A stretch of 64,000 bases of DNA, taken from the NCBI GenBank assembly GCA_963766765.1, contig CAVYBR010000017.1, positions 1 through 64,000 on the forward strand, in the 5' to 3' direction. Under the pieces are notes generated by a model, which was not told where the DNA came from, did not search any database, and saw only the letters and a list, made by a program, of their open reading frames with translations. Of this stretch, positions 1-9,221 are shown piece by piece. The translations under genes and the position numbers were made by a program. This DNA comes from JACCQS01 sp963766765 (lineage in GTDB: Bacteria; Actinomycetota; Actinomycetes; Mycobacteriales; Geodermatophilaceae). Position 1 is the first letter of the stretch. Each line of letters starts with the position of its first letter.

Positions 1-270
1 GAAGTTGCTCAGGCCAACAAAATCCGATCCGCTGATGCCGAGGAACGGCTGGTAGTCCTGGAAGGCGATCACGTTGCCCAGCAGCGGCAGGTAGTGGAAC
101 AGCACCAGGACGATCACGCCCGGTACTGCGAGCACGAGCAACACCCGGTCCCGGTGCCATCGGGCCGCGGGCTGCCCGCGGACGCGATTCTCGCGGGCGC
201 GAGTCTCGCGGGCGGCAGGCGCACCGGGATCTACGCCGGCCCCCGGCCGCGCCTTGATCCCCGACGACAT
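1..270 (-). CDS. ABC transporter permease, LplB type (5' part, runs off the window)
   Basis: This is the first 90 codons of an inner-membrane permease of a carbohydrate ABC importer. An Arg-rich cytoplasmic tail of about 40 residues leads into a first membrane segment (around LVLAVPGVIVLVLFHYLP), followed by NVIAFQDYQPF and DFVGLSNF. That order is typical of the LplB/YtcP family, which imports oligosaccharides from complex polysaccharides. The ATG at 270-268 overlaps the TGA of the upstream gene (TGATG), so the two are probably translationally coupled. The gene is cut by the window edge, so the rest of the transporter and its binding protein are not visible. Confidence 0.7.
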   Translation of the reverse strand, partial: MSSGIKARPGAGVDPGAPAARETRARENRVRGQPAARWHRDRVLLVLAVPGVIVLVLFHYLPLLGNVIAFQDYQPFLGISGSDFVGLSNF

Positions 271-1516
271 CAGTGGATCCTGCTGCCGACCGCCGCGATG
301 GCGGCCTCGACCATCCCCCGCACGCGCTCCTGCGCCGCGTCCCGCGCCTGCCGCGTGACTTCGGCCGCGGCCGGCCGGTAGTCGACGATCTTCTGCAGGA
401 GTTGCCCGGCCGCGGCTTCGGCCCCAGGTCCCAGCTCGACGAACGGCAGTCCGAGATCGTTGTACATCTGGCCCTTGATCGTGTCGGTCGGCTGACGCGG
501 GTTGACCGACGGAATACCTTCCGCCAACGCGATCAGAGGTGAGTGGCACTCCATGCTCACGACCGCGCCGGCCCGCCGGTACACCGCGGCCGCCTCGGTC
601 ACGTCCCAGAACAGCGGCAGGATGTGAACCAGGCCGGCCACGTCGGCAGGGAAGCTCCCCGCGAACTCGGCCTCGGCGACTTCCATCGCGTAGCTCATCT
701 CCGGCACGATCCATGCCCGCGGCTGGCCGGTGTGGCTCGCACCCAGCCGATCACGGTCTGCCGCAGAACGTCCAGGTCGGATTTCGATAGCCCGCGTTGT
801 AGGCCGTCCGGCGAACATCCTCGGCCCCGGGTGGGTAGTTCCGGATCTGATGGTACGGCGTGAAACGCAGCCGCGGTACGACGCAGAGAAAGCGTCCGGG
901 CTCAACCCGTACTCCGCGAGGACCGCCTGGCCGTCGCCGTCGTCGACCACGTCGAACATCACGGTGGCGTCCGGACCGAACGCGATCGTGGGCGCCCGAG
1001 GTTCTGGCCGGCCAGGAACCGCTCGGTCGACGAGTCCCGGCAGTCGACGAACGAGGCCGTGTCGAGCACCTCGCGCTCGAGCGCGCCGAGCAGGTCACGG
1101 TCGATCACGCCGACCATGCTCGCCGCCCGGTCCAGCGTCGAGCCGTACGGCCGGAGCGGATCTACTGTCACCCCGAAAACGCCATGCGGCTTTCCGGTCC
1201 GCCGATGCCATTCGGCGACCTCCAGCTGGGCAACGAGCGATGGCCCCGACCCGTGGACCAAAAGGTCGCCTTCGGCAAACAACCGCTCCAGCTCCGGGCT
1301 GAGCGGCTCGCCGGACACGACCCGGTCCTCGACGATCTCGACGTCGGAAAGTAGCGGTGCGAGCATCTTCCGTACGCCATCGTCGATACTGCGGGCCCAC
1401 AGCGTCAGCTTCGCTTCCGGTGCGTAACGCTGAAAGGCTCGAAGCGCGCCTGGCGTATGGGCGACGTAGCCGATGTTGACGGTTTGCCAGCCGGAGACAA
1501 GAACGACGTGAACCAT
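270..1516 (-). pseudogene. Polysaccharide pyruvyl transferase family gene, broken by several frameshifts
   Basis: Homology to the polysaccharide pyruvyl transferase (PPT/WcaK) family is spread over all three minus-strand frames. The 5' part (1516 to about 965) reads HVVLVSGWQTVNIGYVAHTPG and later SFVDCRDSSTERFLAGQ, the usual mid-protein motif. The frame then changes near 965 (FDVVDDGDGQAVLAEYG), near 880 (FLCVVPRLRFTPYHQIRNYP), near 775 (SDLDVLRQTVIGWVRAT) and again near 735, before an intact stretch IVPEMSYAMEVAEAEF to the stop. At least four indels would be needed, so it is either a decayed gene or a poor-quality stretch of assembly. Its stop overlaps the LplB-type permease start. PPT-like genes near polysaccharide lyases are probably part of the sugar-use locus; the exact role is unknown. 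Confidence 0.65.
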
Positions 1517-1594
1517 GAGGAATTCCCTGTCCAGCCCATCCCGAGCAGCGATGGGCTTACGGTCGATTCGGAGCTACGGCCAGAATCATGCCGG

Positions 1595-1612
1595 TGATTC
1601 ATCGGTTAATCA
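1595..1612. promoter_or_regulatory. Candidate LacI-family operator
   Basis: TGATTCATCGGTTAATCA is an 18-base imperfect palindrome (14 of 18 positions symmetric) centred on CG, the usual shape of a LacI-family operator. It lies 79 bases upstream of the leftward pyruvyl-transferase/permease unit and just past the end of the LacI gene at 1658-2671, which is its likeliest binder. Confidence 0.4.
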
Positions 1613-1657
1613 AGGTCTACCGAGTGCGCCGACGGCGATCTCACGGCAGGTGGACGC

Positions 1658-2671
1658 TCAGCCGGCGTACGGTGCTGTCGATCCTCGATCGATCAGTTTC
1701 GGCGCCGGCCGCGTCACCAGTGCCGACTGGACGCGGCGGCCATCGATCATCCGGCGCAATGTCGTATACGCGCGCATTCCGGCTTGCTGCACAGGCATCC
1801 GGACCGTGCTCGGTGCCGGCCGAAGGACGTCAGCGATGGGCAGATCCTGGTACACGACGATCGACAGATCGTCGGGAATCCGCAGGCCGAGATCGATGAT
1901 CGCCGCGATCGCTCCCGGTGCCGCGACGATGTTGTCGATGATCAGCGCGGACGGCGGCCGGGCCGAGCCCAGGAGCTCGCGCGTCGCGGCCGCCAGAACC
2001 GGCGGGTCGTAGCCGACCTGCTTGATCAGCGACCGGTCGAAGCGCACCCCCGCTGCCCGCAACGCCGAGCGGTAGCCGTCGACCCGGGCGCAACTGGCGA
2101 TCGGGACGACGGGGCCGCCGACCAGTGCGATGCGGCGGTGCCCGAGACCCAGCAGATGCGACGCGGCCAGACCGATCCCGGCCGCGTCGTCGATCCACAC
2201 CGACACGGAGTCGTCAGGTCGTGGGTTCTGCAGGATCACGTACGGGATCGACCGCTTGGTGAGTTCCTCAGCGGTCTCGGTCCCCCGTTGAGCGGACCGC
2301 AACAACACCCCGTCGACCATGCCCGTGCCGACGATCCGGCTCATCAGGTGGCTGCCCGGCTCGATCCACAGTGCATCGGCCAGCAACAGCACGTCTCCGT
2401 GTTCCTCGGCGGCCGCATGCATGCCACGAATCGCCAACTCGAAGACCGGGTTCGCGATCTTCGGTACCACCGCTGCGATCACTCCCGATCGGGACAGTCT
2501 CAGCGACTTCGCGGCGTGGTTGACGCGATAGCCCGTGTCCTGGATCGCCTGCTCGACACGCAGCCGGGTCGCCTCGCTCATCCGGACGTTGCCGCGAGCC
2601 CCGGAGATCACTGCCGAAACCACGGCCGTGGACACCCCGGCTCGCTTCGCAACGTCCTTGATCGTGGTCAT
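1658..2671 (-). CDS. LacI-family transcriptional regulator
   Basis: A 337-residue DNA-binding repressor with a sugar-binding core. The N-terminal HTH is clear: TTIKDVAKRAGVSTAVVSAV followed by the hinge SEATRLRVEQAIQDTGYRVN. The periplasmic-binding-protein-like effector domain follows (IAAVVPKIANPVFELAIRGM, then GIGLAASHLLGLGHRRIALV). The ATG at 2671 is chosen because it places the HTH at residue 2; an upstream in-frame start would add 26 low-complexity residues. It lies between the lyase gene and the permease operon on the same strand, so it probably controls uptake and breakdown of an acidic oligosaccharide. The effector is unknown. Confidence 0.9.
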   Translation of the reverse strand: MTTIKDVAKRAGVSTAVVSAVISGARGNVRMSEATRLRVEQAIQDTGYRVNHAAKSLRLSRSGVIAAVVPKIANPVFELAIRGMHAAAEEHGDVLLLADALWIEPGSHLMSRIVGTGMVDGVLLRSAQRGTETAEELTKRSIPYVILQNPRPDDSVSVWIDDAAGIGLAASHLLGLGHRRIALVGGPVVPIASCARVDGYRSALRAAGVRFDRSLIKQVGYDPPVLAAATRELLGSARPPSALIIDNIVAAPGAIAAIIDLGLRIPDDLSIVVYQDLPIADVLRPAPSTVRMPVQQAGMRAYTTLRRMIDGRRVQSALVTRPAPKLIDRGSTAPYAG

Positions 2672-2789
2672 GCCGCCAGCGTATCCGCCGCCGCCCTTGA
2701 CGCCGATCAACGGATGCGACGCCCAGGAAGGGGAACACCGGGGCCTCACGTGATCACATCGTCACCACCGCCTCAACTGGAAGGGTTCT

Positions 2790-5700
2790 TCACTGTGGAC
2801 CTGGGCGCCGGTCTGCGCCGGGAACACTTGGACGGACGGGTTTTCGCTCGCAGGAGCGTGCGACCGTGACGTTCTCGAACGTGCTCTCCGTGGATGAGTA
2901 GAGCCCGACGCCGCCGTTGCGGACAACGGTGTCACGAGCCTCCAGGATCTGAATGCCGTTCAACGTAACGGTAATTCGGTCACCGTGAATCGCCGCACCC
3001 AGTCGAACAGGGCCTGTCAACGGGTTGCGGAGGGCTACCGTGCCCACCGTGACCGGACCCGACGCGTGAGCCTCGCGGACGATGCTCGCGTACTGCGTTC
3101 TACTGCTCGTCTTGCCGAGGTGGATCCGGTACCCATAGGAGTCCGAGGTGTCTCGCAGCGAGATGCCTGCGGTACCGACGGATCCATTGATCGTGACCGT
3201 GGCCTTCGCGGCATAGTCACACGTCTCGGAGAAGCGTGACGGCAGCGTCGAGTCGGCCAGTACATGCGCCCTGCCATCGGTCGGCGTGAGCTTCAACTGA
3301 CCCGAGTTGACGGACGCCTTTCCTGCGATACCCCGCCAGTTGGCTTGGTCGAGCCCTTCCTTGATCGTGATGTTGTCGAAGGCCGCGGCCCGGCCATGTG
3401 TGGAGGCGGCGGCACCACCGGTCGGCAACTGCGTGTCGTCTGCGGAGATCGACGTGTTGCCCACCGTGGCGATCAGATGCTTCCCGATCGCGGAGACGGT
3501 CAGCGTGTGCGCGCTGTCCGCGTTGATGGGCAGCTCCGTCTCCGCGAGAAGCGTAGACGTCGCGTTGTACACCTTCACGAGCTGCAGCTTCGCGCCGCCC
3601 GGCGTACTGACGACGTCGGCCCGGTAGTAGTTGCGGGAATCGTGGTAGCGGAACGCGAGACCGGTCTTTGCCGTCGTCTGACTTCGTGTCCCCGGAACGA
3701 TGTCGGCAGTCACGACCACGTCATCCGGCACGTCCTGCTGCACCGCCAACGACTGCGTGTCCGTACTCGAGGTCTGCACCAGCTGCGTGTCAGGCTGCGC
3801 GCCGCCCAGGGCCCAGCTGCCCTGCACCGGCGTCCAGCCGTCAAGGGAGCCATTGAAGTCATAGACGGTGCGGTCCAGGCTCCGGTCGGTGAACTCCTCG
3901 TTGAGCAAGGGCTTCGGCGCGAACGCCGCCCTCGCCCAGACGGTGACGAGGTTGCCGGTGCGGATGAACGCGGTCGGGGTGCCGTTGATCTTCACCGAGC
4001 GTGCCTTCGGCGCGTTGATCGAAAGGATGCCGATGAAGGGATCCCCGAGCGAGATCTCGGCGGTAGCGCCCCGCAGTTCCACACTGACGTCGGACACAAC
4101 TCCGGAGGCTTTGATGACGGTGGCACCGTTGTCGGCCAGCGACGATCCCCGGGTCAGCGCGTACCGCGTCAGCCCGCCGCCCTTGTCGGCACGCTCGAGG
4201 TAGGCGGTCTCGGCGTTGGTCGCGGCAGCCCCGAACTGCCTCGACGAGGGAATCGCCTCGCGCGCCAGGTAGAAGCGGCCGGTCGCTTTCGGCAGGTCGA
4301 TTTCCATGGCGCTCGCTACCGAGTGATCCACCCGGGGCAGATCGATGCGCGACGCCTTCACCGAGGGCGCGGCGCCGGCCTTGCCGGGAACCACGACCGT
4401 GTCCACTCCGGTGGCGCCGGTCGCGGACCAGTCGTACGACAGGTAGTCGACGTCGGTGAGAACCTGCTCGCCCACGCGCACGGCGCCGTTCTTGTGAACG
4501 CTCGACGTGAGATCGGCGCCGGCCGGGGCCACGGGGACGAGCTGCACGCCGGCAACCGGTGCGGCGCCGGGCACCGTGTCGAACCCGACCGTGGCGACGT
4601 TCGTGTTCGGGTCGACGGTGACCGGATCGCCAGGGAAGTGCCAGAGCTGCCGATAGTCGTGCGCGCCGGCGTCACCCGTGAGGTCGTCGGAGACGACCCA
4701 GAAGCCGGGCTTGACGAAGTAGACGACGCGATCGTGCGCGATCGGCCGGTAGGCCTCCGTCTTGCCTCGGTAGATGTCGAGGCCCGCGTTCGAGCGCCAC
4801 AGCGACGTCGTACGTGGCAGGCCGGCGGGCTGCGGTTGTCCGTCGACCTCGACGGTGTTGTGCGCCTCGGTGGTGCGGCGCATCCAGTTGTTCGTCGGGG
4901 TATCGCTGTAGTCCCCCACTCCGGGGTCGACGATCAGCGGACGCCCGTACGCCGCCATCACCAGGCTGAGGTCGTCGGGATGCCGATGGGAGGCCGAATA
5001 GCTGGAGTTCTGGTTGTTGATCAGCATGTATTGGGCGTCGGCGTCCCACCCGGACCGCTGGACCGCATAGCTGATCGGGAACACCGTGGACGACAGCGTC
5101 GGGACGGTCCCCTCGGTGCGCCCGGAGGCGACCCAGGTGAAGTCGGGCCAGGAGTTACGCTCACCGGTCCTGCGAATCGCGCTCTCGCCCGCGTCCGCGT
5201 TCGGAGAATCACCGACGGGCGCTGTCTCGAGATTCGGCTGACGGGCCGCGAACAGCGCATCCGCGATCCAGTCCGCCGACTGAACAATCCCGTCGGGAAG
5301 GGTCCGCCCGTTGGCCTCCGCAACTTCGATCATCGTGTTGGCCATATCCGCCACGTAGGCCTGATAGTTGAACGCCGGCTCGCGGTACACACCGTCGCCT
5401 TTCAGGTGCGCCCGCAGGAACCGCTCGAACGAGCGCACCGCGAACGGCTCCCAGCCGAAGGACGCCTTGAACTCAGGCAGATAGACCGCCGAGACGTAGA
5501 TCGCGCGGGCCATCGAGACATACCAGTTGTTGCCGACATGGATCTGCAGCACCGTCGTGAGGCGCTCCGTCGTCGCGTGCACGCCGGACAGGTACGCCAC
5601 GAGGTCATTCGCGTCGATGCTCGGCTCGGTCCGGAACACGGAGAAGGCGCTGACGAGCTGGGTCAGCCGCTTGCCGCCCGACAGGTTGCGGTTCTGCGGC

Positions 5701-6266
5701 CAGCTCGGATTGTCGGCGAAGAAGTCCAGGGAGATGTCCATCCACGCCGACGCGTACGCGGCGCGTTTCTGCGGATCGCTCTCCTTCAGATAAGCGCTCG
5801 TCAGCGTCGACATGAACGCGAAGTCACTCATCAGAACCTGCGCGCTCCCCGGGATGGTCTCCGTCCCGCCCCAAAGGTCCGTCCAGTTCACGTCGATCCG
5901 CTGCGCGGCATCGTCGTAGAAGTCACGAGTCACCGTGCCGAACCGGAAGATCCCCGCCGCCAGTTCGTCTGCGGACGCGTCGCCTCCTCCTCCCCCGCCC
6001 AGACCCGGGTACTCGATGCCCGTACGACCCGCGTAGTAGGCCTTGAGCTCGGCCGCGGCGCCCGCCTCATCGCCGGCGGCAAGCTCCACCGCCACGCGGG
6101 CGAGCCCCGGACGCGTCAGGTCGAGCAACTCACCGAGATCCGACGTGCCGGTCGTGGCGGCCTGGACCGGCGACAGACCCGTCGCCATCAGAGCCACCGC
6201 GACTGTCGTCGCAGCCCACGCACGGGCACGGCGGCGAGTGCTCCGCCGAAGAAGTCTTCGTTGCAT
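2790..6266 (-). CDS. Secreted heparinase II/III-family polysaccharide lyase, multidomain
   Basis: A 1158-residue exported enzyme. Residues 1 to about 37 form an Arg-rich, Tat/Sec-like signal peptide ending near SPVQA. An alpha/alpha-toroid lyase domain follows at about 90-390 (NNWYVSMARA, EPAFNYQAY). The heparinase II/III beta-sandwich signature is at about 440-560 (SASHRHPDDLSLVMAAYG, IVDPGVGDYSDT, EAHNTVEVDGQ). The last 340 residues hold beta-rich jelly-roll modules (YDFNGSLDGWTPVQGSW; GISLRDTSDSYGYRIHLG) that probably bind glycan. The family cleaves uronic-acid-containing chains by beta-elimination; the substrate (heparin-like, alginate-like or other) cannot be told from sequence. It lies between two LacI genes and near a sugar permease, so it should act outside the cell before import. 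Confidence 0.88.
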   Translation of the reverse strand: MQRRLLRRSTRRRARAWAATTVAVALMATGLSPVQAATTGTSDLGELLDLTRPGLARVAVELAAGDEAGAAAELKAYYAGRTGIEYPGLGGGGGGDASADELAAGIFRFGTVTRDFYDDAAQRIDVNWTDLWGGTETIPGSAQVLMSDFAFMSTLTSAYLKESDPQKRAAYASAWMDISLDFFADNPSWPQNRNLSGGKRLTQLVSAFSVFRTEPSIDANDLVAYLSGVHATTERLTTVLQIHVGNNWYVSMARAIYVSAVYLPEFKASFGWEPFAVRSFERFLRAHLKGDGVYREPAFNYQAYVADMANTMIEVAEANGRTLPDGIVQSADWIADALFAARQPNLETAPVGDSPNADAGESAIRRTGERNSWPDFTWVASGRTEGTVPTLSSTVFPISYAVQRSGWDADAQYMLINNQNSSYSASHRHPDDLSLVMAAYGRPLIVDPGVGDYSDTPTNNWMRRTTEAHNTVEVDGQPQPAGLPRTTSLWRSNAGLDIYRGKTEAYRPIAHDRVVYFVKPGFWVVSDDLTGDAGAHDYRQLWHFPGDPVTVDPNTNVATVGFDTVPGAAPVAGVQLVPVAPAGADLTSSVHKNGAVRVGEQVLTDVDYLSYDWSATGATGVDTVVVPGKAGAAPSVKASRIDLPRVDHSVASAMEIDLPKATGRFYLAREAIPSSRQFGAAATNAETAYLERADKGGGLTRYALTRGSSLADNGATVIKASGVVSDVSVELRGATAEISLGDPFIGILSINAPKARSVKINGTPTAFIRTGNLVTVWARAAFAPKPLLNEEFTDRSLDRTVYDFNGSLDGWTPVQGSWALGGAQPDTQLVQTSSTDTQSLAVQQDVPDDVVVTADIVPGTRSQTTAKTGLAFRYHDSRNYYRADVVSTPGGAKLQLVKVYNATSTLLAETELPINADSAHTLTVSAIGKHLIATVGNTSISADDTQLPTGGAAASTHGRAAAFDNITIKEGLDQANWRGIAGKASVNSGQLKLTPTDGRAHVLADSTLPSRFSETCDYAAKATVTINGSVGTAGISLRDTSDSYGYRIHLGKTSSRTQYASIVREAHASGPVTVGTVALRNPLTGPVRLGAAIHGDRITVTLNGIQILEARDTVVRNGGVGLYSSTESTFENVTVARSCERKPVRPSVPGADRRPGPQ

Positions 6267-6289
6267 CCCATCTCCTCAGGACTCGTAAG

Positions 6290-6481
6290 AGCGTTCGCTG
6301 GGTCCTTCGACTCCAGGTCGGGACTGTCCAGCAGGCGGTCGGGGCTGGTGTTTTTCTGGCCACGCAAGGTGGCGAGGACCAGCGATTCGCGGCAGCAGAC
6401 GAAGTCGGCGCCGTCGAGCCGGTCCCGGACGTCGTCGTCGAGAAAGTTCGGCGGGAGCACGGAGCGGCGTGCTGATGCCAT
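6290..6481 (-). pseudogene. Fragment of a polysaccharide pyruvyl transferase-like gene
   Basis: Reading leftward from the ATG at 6481, residues such as SVLPPNFLDDDVRDRLD and ADFVCCRESLVLATLRGQ match the middle of pyruvyl-transferase-family proteins (compare FVDCRDSSTERFLAGQ in the broken gene at 270-1516). The usual N-terminal 100-150 residues and the C-terminal half are absent, and the frame runs on into the start of the lyase gene. I read it as a deletion remnant. It sits directly behind the operator at 6496-6513, so it may once have headed the lyase transcript. Confidence 0.35.
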
Positions 6482-6495
6482 GCGCACTCCCTAGG

Positions 6496-6513
6496 TGACG
6501 TATCGTTAATTCA
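6496..6513. promoter_or_regulatory. Candidate LacI operator, divergent promoter region
   Basis: TGACGTATCGTTAATTCA is an 18-base imperfect palindrome centred on CG (12 of 18 symmetric). A related 11-base element, GACGTTACGTC, follows at 6530-6540. Both share TGACGT/TTA half-sites with the operator at 7603-7620. They lie between the leftward lyase region and the rightward LacI gene at 6565, which fits autoregulation plus control of the lyase. Confidence 0.45.
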
Positions 6514-6564
6514 CCGTAGGCTTGGTTGCGACGTTACGTCAACGGTTCGAGGAGGCGCGCAAGC

Positions 6565-7566
6565 GTGGCAACGCAACGTGACATCGCCCGTACAGCGGAG
6601 GTATCGGTCGCGGTGGTGTCGGCGGTGATCAACGGCACGAAGCACACCCGGATGAGCGAGGCCACTCGTGCGCGGGTCCTCCAGGCGATGGAGAAACTCG
6701 ACTACCAACCCAACCAAGCGGCCCGGTCCCTGCGGCTCAATCGCACCGGCATGATCGCGCTGATCCTCCACAAGCTCGACAATCCCGTCTACTCCCACCT
6801 GCTGCGCGGCGTCTACGCGGCCGCGGCCGAGCGCGGCGGGACGGTGCTGCTCGGCGACGCCGAGACGATGCGCTCAGGCAGCCAGTTCGTCACCCGACTC
6901 CTCAGCCACGGCACCGTCGACGGCATCCTGATCCGGGATGACCGGCTGTTCGACGACGACGTGGTGGCAGAGCTTCGCTCCCACCCCAAGCCGATCCTCA
7001 GCCTGGACTACGCCCAGGACCACCCTTGGGTCGGCATCGACGACCGCCGCGCGGGCGAGATCGCGACCCGATTCCTGCTCAACCTGCGCCATCGCCGCAT
7101 CGTCTTCATCGGCGGAGCCCCCGGACACGCGTTCCAGCAGCGCTACCGCGGATACCAACAAGAGATGCAGCAGGCCGGACTCGAACCAGCGCCGCACCTA
7201 GCCACCGGCTTCGGCGAACAGGCCGGCGCCGACGGCCTGCGCCAAGCACTGCAGCTGCCCACCGCACCCACCGCGGTCGTCGTAAACAGCATCATGAGCG
7301 CCGTCGGCGTACTAGCCGCCGCCCGAGACCTCGGCATCGACGTCCCCAATCAACTGTCCGTCGTCGGCATCCATGACGTAGGCCTAATGGAACACCTACG
7401 CCCAGCCGTAACCGCAGTCCGAATGCCCATGTACGAACTAGGCCAGGCCGGCGTCAACGCCCTGTACGACCTGATGGCAGACCGCCCCCACACCGGCGGC
7501 ATCATCACCAACCCCGACCCCGAACTAATCGTCCGCGACTCAGCAACCACCCTGACCGACGCGTAA
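6565..7566 (+). CDS. LacI-family transcriptional regulator
   Basis: A 333-residue repressor. The HTH reads ATQRDIARTAEVSVAVVSAV with the hinge SEATRARVLQAMEKLDYQPN, followed by a sugar-binding core (IALILHKLDNPVYSHLLRGV; RHRRIVFIGGAPGHAF). The GTG at 6565 is preferred because GAGGAGG lies about 8 bases upstream and the HTH then starts at residue 2. It diverges from the lyase gene and has TGACGTTA-type palindromes on both sides (6496-6540 and 7603-7620), so it probably represses itself and the lyase. Its last third uses more A/T-ending codons than its neighbours, possibly a sign of separate origin. Confidence 0.9.
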   Translation: MATQRDIARTAEVSVAVVSAVINGTKHTRMSEATRARVLQAMEKLDYQPNQAARSLRLNRTGMIALILHKLDNPVYSHLLRGVYAAAAERGGTVLLGDAETMRSGSQFVTRLLSHGTVDGILIRDDRLFDDDVVAELRSHPKPILSLDYAQDHPWVGIDDRRAGEIATRFLLNLRHRRIVFIGGAPGHAFQQRYRGYQQEMQQAGLEPAPHLATGFGEQAGADGLRQALQLPTAPTAVVVNSIMSAVGVLAAARDLGIDVPNQLSVVGIHDVGLMEHLRPAVTAVRMPMYELGQAGVNALYDLMADRPHTGGIITNPDPELIVRDSATTLTDA

Positions 7567-7602
7567 CGTCAAACAGATCACTGATAGGCGGTGGCACCAG
7601 CA

Positions 7603-7620
7603 TGACGTTACGTTATGTCA
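7603..7620. promoter_or_regulatory. Candidate LacI operator downstream of the regulator gene
   Basis: TGACGTTACGTTATGTCA has 14 of 18 symmetric positions and a CG centre. It repeats the half-site seen at 6496-6540. A lone half-site (TAACGTCA) overlaps the stop codon of the LacI gene at 7564-7571. The gene this site would control has been replaced by decayed sequence. Confidence 0.4.
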
Positions 7621-7766
7621 CCGCGAGAGCTTACGAGGAGTCAGCGGTGCCCCCGTGACACTTTCCCCACCGATCGGCAGCACTGGCGGACCTGCCAGTT
7701 TGGGGCTGCACCCAGCACGGCTGGACCATTCCCGCCGCGTGATGCCGGCGGGGCGTCGGCGATGCT

Positions 7767-8387
7767 GTGGGAGTGGAGTACGTTTCCAGAGTTCCGCGGC
7801 CGCCGCTGGACGAGCTGCTCGACGACCTCTACTACCTGGAGGGTACGCCGCCGTACGCCCGACTGGCGCTGCCGCCGGGGCCGTCGGCGTTGCTCATCGT
7901 CAATCTCGGAGCACCGTTCCATATCCGTGCCGGTACCGACATCGAGACGGCCGAGTACGCCGATGGCTGTGTGGTCACCATGCCCGCCCGCGCATGGGAG
8001 TTCGGCTATCCACTCCGGTCCCGGTCCGTCGGCGTGCACTTCAAGCCGTGGGGGCTGGCGCCGTTCCTGCCCATGCCCGCAGCCGAGCTGTGTGACCGGC
8101 CGGTGACGATAGAGCAGGTTTGGGGCCGGCGCGCCATTGCTGAGCTGCGAGACCGGCTGGCCACGGCGGACGGACCGGACGAGATGCTGACGCTGCTCGA
8201 GGAGGAGCTGATGCGACGGCTGTCCGAGACCGCCGGTCTGGGACTGGTCCGCGATATGAGCAGGCTCATCGCTGGACGGCTACCCGCTGCCGGCCGATTG
8301 ATTTCTTACAAGAGCGACAGCTCCCGACACGCTACTTTGTCAGCGCGGCCGATGGATTTGTGGCTCCCGGCCGGTCCGTGCTCGTGA
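7767..8387 (+). pseudogene. AraC-family regulator lacking its HTH domain
   Basis: The first 175 residues match the effector-binding N-terminal domain of AraC-type regulators of the DUF6597 kind (VPRPPLDELLDDLYYLEG; HIRAGTDIETAEYADG; RSVGVHFKPWGLAPFLPMP). The family continues with two AraC-type HTH motifs over about 100 residues. Here similarity stops after DMSRLIAGRLP and the frame runs about 25 unrelated residues to a stop, just before the next gene. Without the HTH it cannot act as a classical activator. GTG codons at 7767 and 7773 are both possible starts. Confidence 0.55.
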
Positions 8388-8409
8388 CATCCAAGGAAAG
8401 GACTCTGCC

Positions 8410-9015
8410 ATGTCGGAGCTTCTCGTTGACTTCATCACCTCCCTCGACGGCAACGCATCGGGAGAGGGCTGGCCTGGGTTCTGGGGCCTCGAGGGCCCGG
8501 AGTACCTTGCTTGGCTCGGCGAGCAGCCCGAGGTCACCTACCTCATGGGAGCGAACACCTACCGCCAGATGTCGGGCTTCGCCGCCGGCGAAATCCCGAA
8601 CGGCCAGGACGCGTTCAGGGCCGAAGAGGAGGCGTCCGTCGACGAGCTCACGCAAGCGTCCAAGGTGGTGTTCTCCTCCTCACTCGAGGAGCCACTGACG
8701 TGGGCCAACTCCACGCTCGTGCGCGACGACGCCGTCGAGACGGTCCGCGCCATGAAGGAGGACGGCTCGGGGCTCCTCAGCACGATCGGCAGCCTCAGCC
8801 TGTCCCGGTCCCTGCTACGAGCCGGACTCGTCGACCGCTTCCGAGTCGTGATGTTCCCGGTGATCACCGGGGCCACGGGCGCAGAACGCATCTACGACGG
8901 CTACCCGGACGTCGCCCTCGAGATGATCGAGCACCGCACCTTCGACGGCCGCATCCAGCTAGTCGAGTACAAGCCCCGCGTGCTCGAGCACCCGCCGCTC
9001 GGCGCCCCTGCGTGA
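8410..9015 (+). CDS. Dihydrofolate reductase-family protein (RibD C-terminal-like)
   Basis: A 201-residue cytoplasmic NADPH-dependent reductase of the DHFR/RibD-C fold. Recognisable parts are LLVDFITSLDGNASGEG at the N-terminus, VTYLMGANTYRQMSGF, and LVDRFRVVMFPVITGATGAE in the C-terminal half. These proteins are common in actinomycetes next to regulators and their substrates are mostly unknown. AAGGAAAGG lies about 10 bases before the ATG. It stands alone between decayed genes. Confidence 0.85.
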   Translation: MSELLVDFITSLDGNASGEGWPGFWGLEGPEYLAWLGEQPEVTYLMGANTYRQMSGFAAGEIPNGQDAFRAEEEASVDELTQASKVVFSSSLEEPLTWANSTLVRDDAVETVRAMKEDGSGLLSTIGSLSLSRSLLRAGLVDRFRVVMFPVITGATGAERIYDGYPDVALEMIEHRTFDGRIQLVEYKPRVLEHPPLGAPA

Positions 9016-9221
9016 CGTCGCCCCGTCCGCCGGTGACGAACGCCACCACCGCCCGAGCGACCAACTGACGCAGGAACAGCCGAACCGGCTCGACTGTCCG
9101 GCCCGGATCGTCCAGCACCACGAACAAACGACCGCACCGGCTGCGGGACCGACACGTCCCCACGCGGCGACCCCAACGCCGGCCATGTCGGAGAAGGGAG
9201 CCGACAAGAAATGCTGAGCGT

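Noticed and set aside
3264..6494. A 1076-codon open frame on the plus strand opposite the lyase gene
   Set aside because: It is rich in Arg, Gly and Val with no domain. The opposite strand has a full lyase with signal peptide, so this is a high-GC antisense shadow.
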